From Methylomonas montana (lineage in GTDB: Bacteria; Pseudomonadota; Gammaproteobacteria; Methylococcales; Methylomonadaceae): a DNA stretch of 64,000 nt. This document shows, piece after piece, positions 1 through 9,292 of the stretch (its first letter is position 1; each line of letters opens with the position of its first letter). The translations under genes and the position numbers were made by a program. The notes beneath the pieces were generated by a model. It made no database searches, was not told where the DNA came from, and saw nothing but the letters and a program-made list of their open reading frames with translations. Where the stretch lies: NCBI RefSeq assembly GCF_030490285.1, contig NZ_CP129884.1:2728001-2792000 (forward strand), in the 5' to 3' direction.

Positions 1-739
1 GAATGTTTTCGTCATTGACCAAACGGCAAGCGCCACCGCCGGACGACAACACCACGGTGTTTTTGCGCGTCCAGTCGTTGTTGCGGTGGCTGGCAGTGGG
101 GTCTTCGGCGTAGTGGCCGGTGCCCCAGCCGGAAAACTGTTCGCCGTAGCGAGCCCGCCAGTCGAAATAGCGGCTGGAGGCTTCGTCGTAACTGGCGATC
201 AACTCGGCGGTTTCTTTCAAATAACCTTTGCCGGCGAAAATTTCCGGGATGGTTTTGTCGGCCAAATCCTTGCCACGGATGATCAAGGTCTCGTTGGCGA
301 TTTTGCCTTTGCTGTTGGCTTTTAATTCGATCAATATCCGTCCGGCTTCTTCCTCGCCAGGCGGTGTGTAATCCAGGCGGGTAATCAGATAAGCCAAGGT
401 GCGGCCACCGCCTACTACCTGAAAGAACCAGCCGCGAATCGCTCCGTCCAGCAGATACTGAGCAATGTCGGGCAACAGCATCTCCAATTGCTCGGCGTTA
501 TAGCGCTTGGTGTTCTCGGCCATGGCCTGTTGCAGTGCCGCCAACAAGGCCGCTTGCTGTTGCAGCGCTTCGCCGGCTTGCTGATAAATCCCGGCCAGAC
601 TGGCCAGTTCGGTGCTGCTGAGTTGATCGAACGAGACCTGGGCTTTGTTGCCCAGGCGCAATTGATCGCTCAGGCTCTGCAAGCGCGGATGATCGGTTAG
701 CAGTTGTTCGAGATGACGTTTGTCTATGGTTAATTTCAT
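1..739 (-). CDS. Hypothetical protein, N-terminal part (runs off window)
   Basis: An uninterrupted minus-strand frame starts with ATG at 739 and is still open at base 1, so only about 246 N-terminal residues are visible. It starts MKLTIDKRHLEQLL. A glutamine- and alanine-rich helical stretch follows (around residues 50-75), then a mixed region with 'GAIRGWFFQVVGGGRTLAYLITRLDY'-like character. No signal peptide or membrane segment is seen. The start lies 4 bases after the stop of the upstream Fe-S protein, so the two are probably co-transcribed. I do not recognise the family. The plus-strand frames in this stretch are shadows. Confidence 0.7.
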   Translation of the reverse strand, partial: MKLTIDKRHLEQLLTDHPRLQSLSDQLRLGNKAQVSFDQLSSTELASLAGIYQQAGEALQQQAALLAALQQAMAENTKRYNAEQLEMLLPDIAQYLLDGAIRGWFFQVVGGGRTLAYLITRLDYTPPGEEEAGRILIELKANSKGKIANETLIIRGKDLADKTIPEIFAGKGYLKETAELIASYDEASSRYFDWRARYGEQFSGWGTGHYAEDPTASHRNNDWTRKNTVVLSSGGGACRLVNDENI

Positions 740-743
740 CGCA

Positions 744-2099
744 TCAATCCTGTGACGGTAAGGCTAAACAAAGTACTTCGGCTAAATGCAGCGGCTTGGC
801 GAAACCGCCGTTGCCGATCTGCTGTTGGCAGGAAAATCCGTTGCTGACCAGCAGCGCGTCGGGTTCGGCCCGCAACGCCGGGAACAAGGCCAATTCGGCC
901 ATGGCTTGGGCCTGATCATAATGTTCGGCTTCGACGCCGAAGTTGCCGGCCATGCCGCAGCAGGACGATTCGATCAGCTCAAATTTCAGATCGGGCAGTT
1001 GTTTGAGCAGCTTGCGCACCGACTTGATCGCGCCGACGGCTTTTTGATGGCAGTGGCCGTGCAACAGCAAACTGTTGACGCCGGGAATGGCTTGAAACTC
1101 TAACGGCCAACGTTTACCGGTTTGTTCGCGGACGATAAACTCTTCCAGCAGCAAGATTTTTTCCGCCAGTTTTTGCGCCGGCTCGCCCAGGCCCAGCTTT
1201 AAATATTCGTCGCGTAAACTGAGGATGCAGGACGGCTCCAGGCCGATAATGGTGCGGCCGGCGGCGACATGATCGGCCAGCGCCGTGACCATGCGCCCGG
1301 CTTCGGCGCGGGCCTGGTCGATCAGGCCATTGGAAAAGTATGTGCGGCCGCAGCACAGGGGGCGGTCCGAATCGTCGCCGGCTAACGGAGTGGCGATATG
1401 TACATGATAACCAGCGCTATTCAGCAGCTTTTTAGCGGCTTCGGCCGCGGCCGGATTGAAATAATAATTGAAGGTATCGACCAGCAGCACGACTTGTTTG
1501 TCGGCCAACTCCGGATGCAACCCAAGTTCGGATTGTTTAGGTACTTGGTAGGGCTGTGCAGCCGGTTCCGGCAAGCGGACTTTGGCGCTGATGCCCAGCC
1601 AGGCTTCGCCTAAACGTGCCAGCAGCGGCAAACGATTGCGCCACTGGATTAAAGACCGGATTCCGCGCCAACGCAGTATCTTCGGTAACTCCGCCCACAG
1701 CCGCCGCCTTGGCGTCAAGCCATTGCGCTGCACTTGCTGCGCCAGAAACTCGGCCTTGATCAGAGCCATATCCACTTCGTTCTCGCATTCGCGCTTGCAG
1801 CCCTTGCAACTGACGCACAAGGCCATGGTTTCGGCTAAATCGGGATTGAAAAAAGCAGTGTCGTTGTCGGCATTCAAGGCCGCTTTCAAGGCTTTCACCC
1901 GGCCGCCCGGCGATAATCCTGGATTTTGCGAAACTCTAAAACTTGGGCACATTACCCCTTTGGCGTCCCGTTCGCACTGCCGGCTACCGATGCACACCGC
2001 CACGGCCTTGGCGAAATCGGCGCCGTGTTTGGGAATATCGGCATAGGCGTCGCCCATCCCGGCGTTTTCGTAAGACGACCAATCCAGAAACAGTTTCAT
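744..2099 (-). CDS. Fe-S oxidoreductase with two CCG domains (GlpC/GlcF-like), lacking an FAD domain
   Basis: The protein has 451 residues from the ATG at 2099 (MKLFLDWSSYENAG). An in-frame extension to 2189 is rejected because it reads through a palindromic repeat. Two cysteine clusters near the N-terminus (CIGSRQCERDAKGVMC and CVSCKGCKREC) look like iron-sulfur ligands. Two CCG-type cysteine-rich domains follow (RPLCCGRTYF and SSCCGMAGNFG). This layout is that of the electron-transfer part of FAD-linked dehydrogenases such as D-lactate or glycolate oxidase. In many relatives the same module is fused behind an FAD-binding domain, and none is encoded upstream here. It is either a stand-alone subunit or a truncated remnant. 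The substrate cannot be told. Confidence 0.8.
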   Translation of the reverse strand: MKLFLDWSSYENAGMGDAYADIPKHGADFAKAVAVCIGSRQCERDAKGVMCPSFRVSQNPGLSPGGRVKALKAALNADNDTAFFNPDLAETMALCVSCKGCKRECENEVDMALIKAEFLAQQVQRNGLTPRRRLWAELPKILRWRGIRSLIQWRNRLPLLARLGEAWLGISAKVRLPEPAAQPYQVPKQSELGLHPELADKQVVLLVDTFNYYFNPAAAEAAKKLLNSAGYHVHIATPLAGDDSDRPLCCGRTYFSNGLIDQARAEAGRMVTALADHVAAGRTIIGLEPSCILSLRDEYLKLGLGEPAQKLAEKILLLEEFIVREQTGKRWPLEFQAIPGVNSLLLHGHCHQKAVGAIKSVRKLLKQLPDLKFELIESSCCGMAGNFGVEAEHYDQAQAMAELALFPALRAEPDALLVSNGFSCQQQIGNGGFAKPLHLAEVLCLALPSQD

Positions 2100-2159
2100 A
2101 GGCGCTAGGCTGATTAAAAACCTAGACCAAGCAAAAACAAAGCCAGTCGGGTCGATGTT

Positions 2160-2227
2160 GGGTGGATAAGCGTAGTGCATCCACGCCACCCTTCAATGCT
2201 TGGCGGATGCGCTACGCTTATCCGCCC
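2160..2227. repeat. Palindromic intergenic repeat (REP-like)
   Basis: Two arms, at about 2161-2183 and 2203-2226, are near-perfect reverse complements built around GCGTAGTGCATCCA and its counterpart TGCGCTACGCTTATCC. The unit sits immediately upstream of the Fe-S protein gene and could fold into a long hairpin. Such short palindromes are typical dispersed repeats in this type of genome. Confidence 0.7.
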
Positions 2228-2423
2228 TAGCTTTGGCGCTATTGTTTCATTTTGTCGCTGGATTGAAGCCCGGCCCGATGTAGCAAACCCGACAATCCGA
2301 ACCAGCGGCGAACGATTTACCACAGCATTAGCAGGCTAAATCGCCGGCAAAGCCAGGCAATCCGCGCCGCCTATTCCGGCACAAAAATTGCGGAAATTAG
2401 TTTTTTAACCTTGGAAAACCGAC

Positions 2424-2732
2424 GTGGAATTGGAAAACTGCGACTGCCGCTATTTCATCAGCTATAGCGGCGTAAAACTACCGTTGAAACTTGTCAACGA
2501 ATTGGAAGACGAAAGCCATCTGGAAAACCGTAACACTTATTTTCGCGGCTGTTACGATACCGATCAGCGCTTACTGCTGTTGGAAAAACTGGTCTACGGC
2601 GATGTGGAATTGCGCCATGTCTACACCTACCATGCCAACGGCACGCTGGCCGAAGCGGAAATTACCGATGCGGATGGCGAGATCAATGTATTGCGCTTCG
2701 ACGAAACGGGGGCGGCGTTAGCAACGGATTAA
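2424..2732 (+). CDS. Small conserved hypothetical protein
   Basis: The product has 102 residues starting at a GTG codon (MELENCDCRYFISYSGVKLPL). The sequence is acidic and strand-rich and lacks a signal peptide or membrane segment. A Tyr/Phe-rich N-terminal half and a middle 'VELRHVYTYHANGTLAEAEI' region suggest a small beta-sheet fold. No ATG start is available in the same frame before the conserved-looking N-terminus. The gene is isolated on the plus strand between minus-strand units, convergent with the PqiC-like gene. Function unknown; reality of the gene is supported by balanced composition only. Confidence 0.6.
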   Translation: MELENCDCRYFISYSGVKLPLKLVNELEDESHLENRNTYFRGCYDTDQRLLLLEKLVYGDVELRHVYTYHANGTLAEAEITDADGEINVLRFDETGAALATD

Positions 2733-2750
2733 GATGTTGAACCCAGTCTC

Positions 2751-3332
2751 TTAGCGCGCTGCTTGACGCACCGTATCCGCCAATTCGGCGCTAAACCTTG
2801 TCAAGCAACGGCTTTGCGCAGTGACTATGGCTTCGGCGTCATCGGCCGCTGCTTCGCTGCACTCAAAACGTTTACCTTTGATCACTTGTTCGGCTTTTTT
2901 CAATTGCCACTGCACCGATAAGCGGCTTTGGCCGGCGGCGGTTTGATGTAATTCCAGGATGTCGAAGCTGATTTGGTAATCGATAGCTTGGCGTGGCGCC
3001 CACGGATAGCGGACCACTTGTTCGATACCCAGCTGTTTGGCTAAGGAAAGCCCCAAGGCGCGGGTGATATTTTCATCCAGGCGCTCAGCCCAACGGCTGT
3101 GCTCGTCCAGTTGGTATTGATGCTCGCTCAAGGCCGTGACCAACTGCGGGCGATCCAGATAAGCCGGCAAATGGACTGGTCCTAAACCCAAAACGGTGCC
3201 TGCCGGCAAAGCAGTGCCCGACAGCGGCGCGCCGGTTTCGGCATTGAGCATGTAAAACTGCATCGGCGTACTACCGCAAGCATTCAGTAGCAGCGCGAAA
3301 AGTAGCATTGGCAAATAAATTATGTGTTTCAT
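2751..3332 (-). CDS. PqiC-like lipoprotein of a lipid ABC transporter
   Basis: The product has 193 residues with a clear lipoprotein signal: a short basic start, a hydrophobic core (LPMLLFALLLNAC) and the lipid-attachment cysteine at about residue 19. The mature part carries 'MQFYMLNAE', a typical opening of the ABC-transport auxiliary lipoprotein family (PqiC/YmbA, formerly DUF330). It is the last gene of an operon with MlaE-, MlaF- and MlaD-like genes, 32 bases after the MCE protein. By family it should sit in the outer membrane and receive or pass on phospholipid moved by the MCE protein. The substrate is inferred from the family, not visible here. Confidence 0.85.
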   Translation of the reverse strand: MKHIIYLPMLLFALLLNACGSTPMQFYMLNAETGAPLSGTALPAGTVLGLGPVHLPAYLDRPQLVTALSEHQYQLDEHSRWAERLDENITRALGLSLAKQLGIEQVVRYPWAPRQAIDYQISFDILELHQTAAGQSRLSVQWQLKKAEQVIKGKRFECSEAAADDAEAIVTAQSRCLTRFSAELADTVRQAAR

Positions 3333-3364
3333 ATGCGTCCGGTTAAATCTGTTAACAACCCAAT

Positions 3365-4357
3365 CTATTTGCCGTATATCAACGACTCTGGCCGCCGCTC
3401 CAGCGACTCGGTCAAATCCTTCAAGGAACGTGCGGCATTGCGCATTTCCACCAAAGTTTGACCCAGTTGCGCATCCGGCGCGGCCATCGTTTCCACTGCG
3501 GTTAAAGCATTTTGCGAGCCTTCCATCATCTTGGTCGCGGCATTCAAACTTTGTTCGGCGGCTTTCAACACCGGCAACAATTCTTTGTTAAAGTCTTGCA
3601 AGGTGGTGCGAGTCTCGGTCAGGGCGCTATTGGCGTTGACCATTAACGGCCCGATCTGATCGTTTAGCGAGCCCATCAGCCGCTGGGTTTCCTGCAAGGA
3701 ATTAGCCAAGGCCGTCATCGATTTTTTGGTCTCTTCGGACTCCAGCAAGCCATGCATCGAATTCAAGGTATCCGCCATGTTTTTGGTAATCTCTTCCAAC
3801 GGTAACTGCCGCACCCGGTTGAAGATTTCGTCAGCGGTGTTGCGAATTTCATCGACTGTGGTCGGTACGCTGGGCAGTTCCGGCAGATTCTTGTAATCCA
3901 GCTTGACCAGATTGATCGGCTTGTCGCTATAAAAATTCAAATCCACATACAGTAGGCCGGTTAGCAAACTCTGGGTCTCCAAGCGGCCCTTTAAACCGGC
4001 ATCGATCATACGTTGAGCATCCTGCATACGCTGTTTTTTGCTGTGGCCGCCGGATTGCTGTACCGACAAGTCTTGCAGCAAGGCTGGATCGATTTCGATC
4101 ACCACCGGCTTGAAAATGCGGCCGGTCGCGGAATCCATCACCAGAGAAATCTCGTTGACATTGCCGATCTGCACGCCTTGTAACTTGACCGGCGCGCCGA
4201 CGTTCAAACCGTTTAACGCGGAATCGAAAAAAATCACGAAGCGTTTTTTGTCCTTAAAAAAATCGCTGCCGCCGAAAATCATCACGCCCGCCGTCAGCAA
4301 AATCAGTGCGCCGACCAAAAACGCGCCGATGGCAAGTGGATTGGCCTGTTTGCTCAC
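3365..4357 (-). CDS. MlaD-family (MCE domain) lipid-transport protein
   Basis: The product has 330 residues with one N-terminal membrane anchor (about residues 10-28, AIGAFLVGALILLTAGVMIFGG). An MCE domain follows (FVIFFDSALNGLNVGAPVKL... through about residue 150), then a long helical, probably coiled-coil tail (about 180-320). This is the layout of periplasmic substrate-binding subunits of Mla/Pqi-type phospholipid transporters. The start ATG overlaps the stop of the ATPase gene (ATGA at 4354-4357), showing translational coupling. The tail is much longer than in E. coli MlaD and resembles the MCE proteins that pair with a PqiC-type lipoprotein, which here is the next gene. Confidence 0.9.
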   Translation of the reverse strand: MSKQANPLAIGAFLVGALILLTAGVMIFGGSDFFKDKKRFVIFFDSALNGLNVGAPVKLQGVQIGNVNEISLVMDSATGRIFKPVVIEIDPALLQDLSVQQSGGHSKKQRMQDAQRMIDAGLKGRLETQSLLTGLLYVDLNFYSDKPINLVKLDYKNLPELPSVPTTVDEIRNTADEIFNRVRQLPLEEITKNMADTLNSMHGLLESEETKKSMTALANSLQETQRLMGSLNDQIGPLMVNANSALTETRTTLQDFNKELLPVLKAAEQSLNAATKMMEGSQNALTAVETMAAPDAQLGQTLVEMRNAARSLKDLTESLERRPESLIYGK

Positions 4358-5145
4358 GCCTCGTTCCTCATATGTCGATGATTGCTATTTTGCTCGGATT
4401 GATCGCCGCGATTCAGGAACCTTATCACGTTCGGATGCTTGGATTCGTGTAACAACTTTTGCGGCGGACCGCCGTCGATGACCGTGCGGGTTTCGGCATC
4501 CAGAAACACCGAATTGCTGCCGATCGCGAAAATACTGTCCAGATCGTGGGTGACCACGACGATGGTAGCCGACAAGGCGCTGCTCAAGCTCAAGATCAGG
4601 TCGTCGAGCAATTTGGCAGTAATCGGGTCCAGGCCGGCCGACGGTTCGTCGAAAAACAGAATCTCCGGGTCCAATGCCATGGCCCGCGCCAAACCGGCGC
4701 GCTTTTGCATGCCGCCGCTCAGTTCAGAGGGATAATAATCTTCGAAACCGGCCAAGCCGACCAGCGCCAGTTTATAAGAAACAATCTCCCTCACCTTCTT
4801 GGCCGGCAACTGGGTAGCTTCGGTAATCGGCAGCGCGACGTTTTCCGCCAAGGTCATCGAGCTGAGCAAGGCACCGCTTTGAAACAGCACACCGGTGCGC
4901 GCCAAAATTTGCTGGCGGACTTTCGGGTCGGCTTGCCAGAGTCCCTGCTTGCCGTAACAGACATCGCCTTGCGCCGGTGCCTTTAAACCTATCATATGCC
5001 GCAACAGCGTGGTTTTACCGCAGCCGTTGCCGCCCATGATGATGAACACATCGCCGCGATTGATCGTAAAATTCAGATCACGCTGAATCACGAAATCGCC
5101 GTAAGTCATCGTCAAATTTTTTACCGTGATGCAGGCATCGGCCAT
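4354..5145 (-). CDS. ABC transporter ATPase, MlaF-like
   Basis: A 263-residue ATP-binding subunit. Visible motifs are the Walker A loop (GGNGCGKTT, near residue 40), the signature LSGGMQKR, Walker B (EILFFDEPSAGLDP) and the switch histidine in VVTHDL. The signature and the SAGLDP loop are those of the lipid-importing/exporting MlaF group. It starts 2 bases after the permease stop and overlaps the MCE gene, so the three form one transcription unit. The C-terminal tail is rich in Asn, Gln and His and is probably disordered. Confidence 0.92.
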   Translation of the reverse strand: MADACITVKNLTMTYGDFVIQRDLNFTINRGDVFIIMGGNGCGKTTLLRHMIGLKAPAQGDVCYGKQGLWQADPKVRQQILARTGVLFQSGALLSSMTLAENVALPITEATQLPAKKVREIVSYKLALVGLAGFEDYYPSELSGGMQKRAGLARAMALDPEILFFDEPSAGLDPITAKLLDDLILSLSSALSATIVVVTHDLDSIFAIGSNSVFLDAETRTVIDGGPPQKLLHESKHPNVIRFLNRGDQSEQNSNHRHMRNEA

Positions 5146-5147
5146 CG

Positions 5148-6314
5148 TTAAATCCCCAAGCGATTGCAGATGATGGTCATCACCGAATCGGCCACCACGA
5201 TAAAGACGATGGCCGTGACCACCGCCGAAGTGCCGGCATCACCGACCGCCGAGGCGCTGCGGCCGCATTGCATGCCGCGCATGCAACCCGACAAGGCGAT
5301 CAGAATCCCAAATACCGAACATTTAACAAAACCGATCACGAAATCCTTCATCTTGACCGCGCTGGCGGTACGGTCCAGATATTCGGTCAAGGACACGTCG
5401 AAGAAATTCACCGTCACCAGGCCGCCGCCGATAATGCCCATTAAGTCGGCGTACAAACACAACAGCGGCATGATGATAATCAAGGCCAGCATGCGCGGCA
5501 GCACCAGAAACGCCATCGGGTCCAGATTCATGGTTTTCAGCGCATCGATTTCGCTGTTGACGTGCATGGTGCCCAGTTGCGCGGCGTAGGCGGCGCCGGT
5601 GCGTCCGGACATGATGATCGCCGTCATCAGCCCGCCCATTTCACGGGTCATGCCCAGACTAACCAGATTGGCGATATAGATTTGCGCGCCGAACAAGGAC
5701 AGCTGCACCGCGCCGACGAAGGCCAGAATCAAACCGACCAGCAGGCTGATCAGGGTGACGATGGGCAGCGCCGACGGCCCGCATTCCTGGATATACAACC
5801 ATAAATCTTGGTAGCGAAAATGCGCCTGGCCGCGTAATGTCGCCAACGTGCTGGTGGTCATTTCGCCGACGAAAATCAAAATCTCTTTACCATGCTGAAT
5901 GGCATTACCCGTACTGACGGCCAATGCCTGCGACCAACTGGTTTTTTGTTGGTCGCGATGCGCATCGACGCGCTCCGGTACCGCGTAAACCAGAGCCAGC
6001 AAACCTTGAATCGCCGCCGGCAAGGTCGTTTTATCGACGGCTATGCCTTTATGGGACGCACAATCGATCAGTTTGATCAATTCGGTGACCAGCATGCTAT
6101 CCCAACGTCCTAAAGCCTCCGTCGAAAATGTTAGATTTTGGACACCCTGTTCGGTTTCGATCTGCGCCAACACGGCGTCGAGCGCTGGCATTTGCGCATC
6201 GAGTACCCAGTCGCCGCCGAACGCAACGGCCAAAGTCTGTTGTTGGCGAGTTGCGCTTATCGTACCGGGCTGTGCGCCCGAGTCGGTGAGCGCCAAGGTT
6301 TCAGCTTGTGTCAT
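5148..6314 (-). CDS. MlaE-family permease with N-terminal STAS domain
   Basis: The product has 388 residues. The first 110 or so resemble a STAS domain (LTFSTEALGRWDSMLVTELIKL). They are followed by five to six membrane segments with the MlaE family core (GLILAFVGAVQL, MSGRTGAAYAAQLGTM, EIDALKTM). Fused STAS-MlaE permeases are known in many proteobacteria, where MlaB is otherwise separate. It is the first gene of the four-gene lipid-transport set and follows ssb by 24 bases. It should act in the inner membrane, moving phospholipid between the membrane and the MCE protein. Direction of transport cannot be read from sequence. Confidence 0.9.
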   Translation of the reverse strand: MTQAETLALTDSGAQPGTISATRQQQTLAVAFGGDWVLDAQMPALDAVLAQIETEQGVQNLTFSTEALGRWDSMLVTELIKLIDCASHKGIAVDKTTLPAAIQGLLALVYAVPERVDAHRDQQKTSWSQALAVSTGNAIQHGKEILIFVGEMTTSTLATLRGQAHFRYQDLWLYIQECGPSALPIVTLISLLVGLILAFVGAVQLSLFGAQIYIANLVSLGMTREMGGLMTAIIMSGRTGAAYAAQLGTMHVNSEIDALKTMNLDPMAFLVLPRMLALIIIMPLLCLYADLMGIIGGGLVTVNFFDVSLTEYLDRTASAVKMKDFVIGFVKCSVFGILIALSGCMRGMQCGRSASAVGDAGTSAVVTAIVFIVVADSVMTIICNRLGI

Positions 6315-6338
6315 CCTTGTAGTGGTCCGAGTGACGGT

Positions 6339-6803
6339 TTAGAACGGGATGTCGTCATCGAAATCGTCGTACGAAGCCGGCGCCGATTGCGGGCCGGCAG
6401 CAGGCGCAGACTGGCGATTGTCGTAGTTGCTGGCCGGCGGCGTGTTGCTGTCGGCGTAACTAGTGGTGCCGCCGCTGCGGCTATCCAGCATATGCATGTT
6501 TTCGGCGACGATTTCGGTGGTGTAGCGTTCCTGACCGTCCTGGCCTTGCCATTTTTGGGTGCGAATCCGGCCGTCGACATAAACCTGGCTACCTTTTTTC
6601 AGATATTCGCCGGCGATTTTGGCCAAACCGCTGAAGAACACCACCCGGTGCCATTCGGTTTCTTCCTTGCGTTCGTTGGTATTGCGGTCTTTCCAGCGGC
6701 GGCTGGTGGCCAAGCGGATGGTGGTAATGGCGTCTCCGCTCGGCATATAACGTACTTCCGGATCGGCGCCGAGGCGGCCGATCAGCATGACTTTATTCAG
6801 CAT
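6339..6803 (-). CDS. ssb: Single-stranded DNA-binding protein
   Basis: The product has 154 residues and begins [19 protein letters not shown], the classic SSB oligonucleotide-binding fold start. EWHRVVFF and [16 protein letters not shown] follow. A Gln/Ala/Ser/Pro-rich linker (about 110-145) leads to the acidic tip DDFDDDIPF that recruits repair and replication partners. The length is normal for the family. It lies between the YajR-type transporter gene (36 bases upstream) and the lipid-transport operon. Confidence 0.97.
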   Translation of the reverse strand: MLNKVMLIGRLGADPEVRYMPSGDAITTIRLATSRRWKDRNTNERKEETEWHRVVFFSGLAKIAGEYLKKGSQVYVDGRIRTQKWQGQDGQERYTTEIVAENMHMLDSRSGGTTSYADSNTPPASNYDNRQSAPAAGPQSAPASYDDFDDDIPF

Positions 6804-6839
6804 GTTTGTCTCCGTGTAAAAATTGCGATGTACAGTGGC

Positions 6840-8225
6840 CTACTGCCACTGCTTTAAAAAAATACCTAATTGGTTTTTGTCGAGCTGCTGGTTATCGACT
6901 TTCAAATACGCGGCATTTTCTTCGAAATGCAGCCGCACTTCTTCGATGCCGTTGATGGCCAACAATTGCCGGGAAAATTCAGCGCCCTGCTCCGGTTTGA
7001 TGGCTTGCAACGACAGCAGCAGATTGGCCCAATAGCGCGGCGGCGACATGAACAAGGCGATCAATATCCAGCTGGCGGCAATGCCCGCCGAAAACAGGAA
7101 CACCGAAGCGGGACCAAACTCGCCGTACAGCCAGCCGCCCGCCGCGCCGCCTAAAAATGCACCGAGGAACTGGGCGCTGGAATAAATACCCATCGCCGTG
7201 CCTTTCAGATCGCCGGGCGCGGTTTTGGAAATTAAAGACGGCAAGGTCGCTTCCAACAGATTAAAGCCACAGAAAAAGAGCCACAGACAAGCAATCAAAC
7301 CGATCAACTCGCCGTGCAGCAGCACGAAGCCGACATTGGCGACCACCAAGGTGGCAATCGCGCCGATAAAGACTTTTTTCATCTGCCGCTTTTTCTCGGC
7401 AATGATCACAAACGGAATAATCATCGCCATCGAAGTCACCAATACCGGCAGGTAAACCATCCAGTGACTGCCGCCTTGCAAGCCGGCGTCGCGCATCAGC
7501 AGCGGCACCACCACGAAGCTGGCCATCAAAATCAAATGCAAGGCAAAGATGCCGTAATTCAACCGTAGCAATTCCGGGTTCTTGATGACGGAACTAAATT
7601 CCGACGGAATGTATTCGGCGTCGCGGTGGGTGGTAATTTTCTGCGGATTGGGCACCACGAACAGGATCACCAAAATCGCCATGGCCGCCAACAGCGCGAT
7701 CATCCAAAAAATGCCGGAAATGCCGAAATGATGAGCGATCACCGGCCCCATAGTGATTGCCACACCAAAGGATACGCCGATGCTGGCGCCTATGGTAGCC
7801 ATGGCTTTGGTGCGATGCACTTCTTGAGTCAAGTCGGCCAACAACGCCATTACCGCCGCAGAAATCGCTCCGCAACCTTGCAAGGCCCGGCCGATCAAAA
7901 CCCCATAAATATCGGTCGCCAGCGCAGCCCAGACACTGCCAGCCACGAATAGAATCAAACCGATCACGATGACGGTCTTGCGGCTGAAACGGTCGGACAG
8001 CAAGCCAAACGGGATTTGCAGGATGGCCTGGGTCAGGCCGTAGATTCCCATCGTCAAACCCACCAGCTTGGGCGTTGAGCCCGGCATTTGCTCGGTAAAC
8101 AGCGACAACACCGGCAACAGCATGAATAAACCCAGCATCCTGAGCGCATAGATACTGGCCAGCGATACGGTCGCCCGCTTTTCCATGGCCGTCATCGGAC
8201 TGGTAATATCCTGAACCTGTGTCAA
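6840..8225 (-). CDS. Major facilitator transporter, YajR-like
   Basis: A 461-residue protein with twelve predicted membrane segments. The motif GLLSDRFSRKTVIVIG between segments 2 and 3 is the MFS motif A. The C-terminal 70 residues (from about 390: LLLSLQAIKPEQGAEFSRQLLAINGIEEVRLHF...) form a soluble ferredoxin-like domain, which matches the YAM domain of E. coli YajR. The start is TTG at 8225, supported by a strong GGGGAG ribosome site 7 bases upstream; ATG codons 10 and 13 residues in are alternatives. It precedes ssb, a gene order seen in other gammaproteobacteria. The cargo of YajR is not established. Confidence 0.88.
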   Translation of the reverse strand: MTQVQDITSPMTAMEKRATVSLASIYALRMLGLFMLLPVLSLFTEQMPGSTPKLVGLTMGIYGLTQAILQIPFGLLSDRFSRKTVIVIGLILFVAGSVWAALATDIYGVLIGRALQGCGAISAAVMALLADLTQEVHRTKAMATIGASIGVSFGVAITMGPVIAHHFGISGIFWMIALLAAMAILVILFVVPNPQKITTHRDAEYIPSEFSSVIKNPELLRLNYGIFALHLILMASFVVVPLLMRDAGLQGGSHWMVYLPVLVTSMAMIIPFVIIAEKKRQMKKVFIGAIATLVVANVGFVLLHGELIGLIACLWLFFCGFNLLEATLPSLISKTAPGDLKGTAMGIYSSAQFLGAFLGGAAGGWLYGEFGPASVFLFSAGIAASWILIALFMSPPRYWANLLLSLQAIKPEQGAEFSRQLLAINGIEEVRLHFEENAAYLKVDNQQLDKNQLGIFLKQWQ

Positions 8226-8482
8226 ACCCTAACTCCCCTTTGCCTCGAATCGTTAAAGGTCGCTATAGTACCAGTTTATGGGCGGGACGCTCCAGCGTGT
8301 GAATGGCGGAAACAGGCGCGAGCGTATGATGATAAACGCCACGGCATCCACTCGTGAATCCGCGGTATCATGTATACCGTTTGTAGGTCATGTTGCGGCG
8401 TCAGCCGTTACGTGACATTGGCTTGGCTTTTGTCGGGTAAGGCTATCAGGTAACCTGATCTAGCCAGCTATTGACTATTTCA

Positions 8483-9292
8483 TCAATCTCCACCGCCACC
8501 CTTCCTAACCATCATACCTTTCGACGGGTTATAGCCTAAAATCGCTGCCCCGATAAACACTAAAAACGCCGCACCGGTAAAGATCAGCGCCTGCTGGTTG
8601 AACTGCTCGTACAACGCAAAACGGATCAGTTCCACGGCCTGGGAGAACGGGTTGTATTGGGCCAGGGTATGCAGCAGTTCGCTGGATTCCTTGATTTTCC
8701 AGAGCGGATACAAGGCGGTGGACATGAAGAACAATGGGAAAATTACGAAGTTCATCACCCCGGCGAAGTTTTCCAATTGTTTGATGAAAGACGACAACAA
8801 TAGGCCCAGCGCACCCAGCATCATGCCGACCAACACCAGCGCCGGCAAAATCCAGACATAGCCCATTAAAGGCGCCTGAATGTCGTACAGCCAGGCGATC
8901 CCCAGAAATGCGTAGGATTGCAACACGCCGACCGCCGTGCCGGCGATCAGTTTGCTGCATAGCAAGAACCAACGCGGCAGCGGGCAAACCATCAGCATGC
9001 GCATGCTGCCCATCTCGCGGTCGTAGACCATAGACAGCGAGCTTTGCATGCCATTGAACAGCAAAATCATGCCGAGCAGGCCGGGCGTGATGTAAACCTC
9101 GTACAAGATATAGGTTTCATAGGGCGGACTGATGGCGATGCCCAGCGCGGCGCGGAAGCCGGCGGCAAATACGAACAACCACACCAAGGGCCGCACCAAA
9201 GCCGACACAAAACGCTCGCGCTGATGCAGAAAACGCAGCAATTCGCGGCCGACGATGCCGGCCGTCGCCCGCCAGTAATGTAACACTCTCAT
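8483..9292 (-). CDS. ABC-2 type permease of a PQQ-dependent alcohol oxidation cassette (PedC-like)
   Basis: The product has 269 residues from the ATG at 9292 (MRVLHYWRATAGIVGREL). The longer frame to 9343 is rejected because ATG 9292 forms an ATGA overlap with the ATPase stop. Six hydrophobic segments and the NGMQSSLSMVYDREMGSMRMLM stretch are typical of ABC-2 permeases. With the preceding ATPase and beta-propeller it matches the conserved trio found near PQQ alcohol dehydrogenases (pedABC-type in Pseudomonas). No PQQ dehydrogenase is in the window. The transported compound is unknown; export of toxic intermediates or a cofactor-related role is inference. Confidence 0.85.
   Translation of the reverse strand: MRVLHYWRATAGIVGRELLRFLHQRERFVSALVRPLVWLFVFAAGFRAALGIAISPPYETYILYEVYITPGLLGMILLFNGMQSSLSMVYDREMGSMRMLMVCPLPRWFLLCSKLIAGTAVGVLQSYAFLGIAWLYDIQAPLMGYVWILPALVLVGMMLGALGLLLSSFIKQLENFAGVMNFVIFPLFFMSTALYPLWKIKESSELLHTLAQYNPFSQAVELIRFALYEQFNQQALIFTGAAFLVFIGAAILGYNPSKGMMVRKGGGGD

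Noticed and set aside
1-720. Small plus-strand frames at the left edge
   Set aside because: The minus strand is open through the whole stretch and starts with ATG right after the Fe-S protein.
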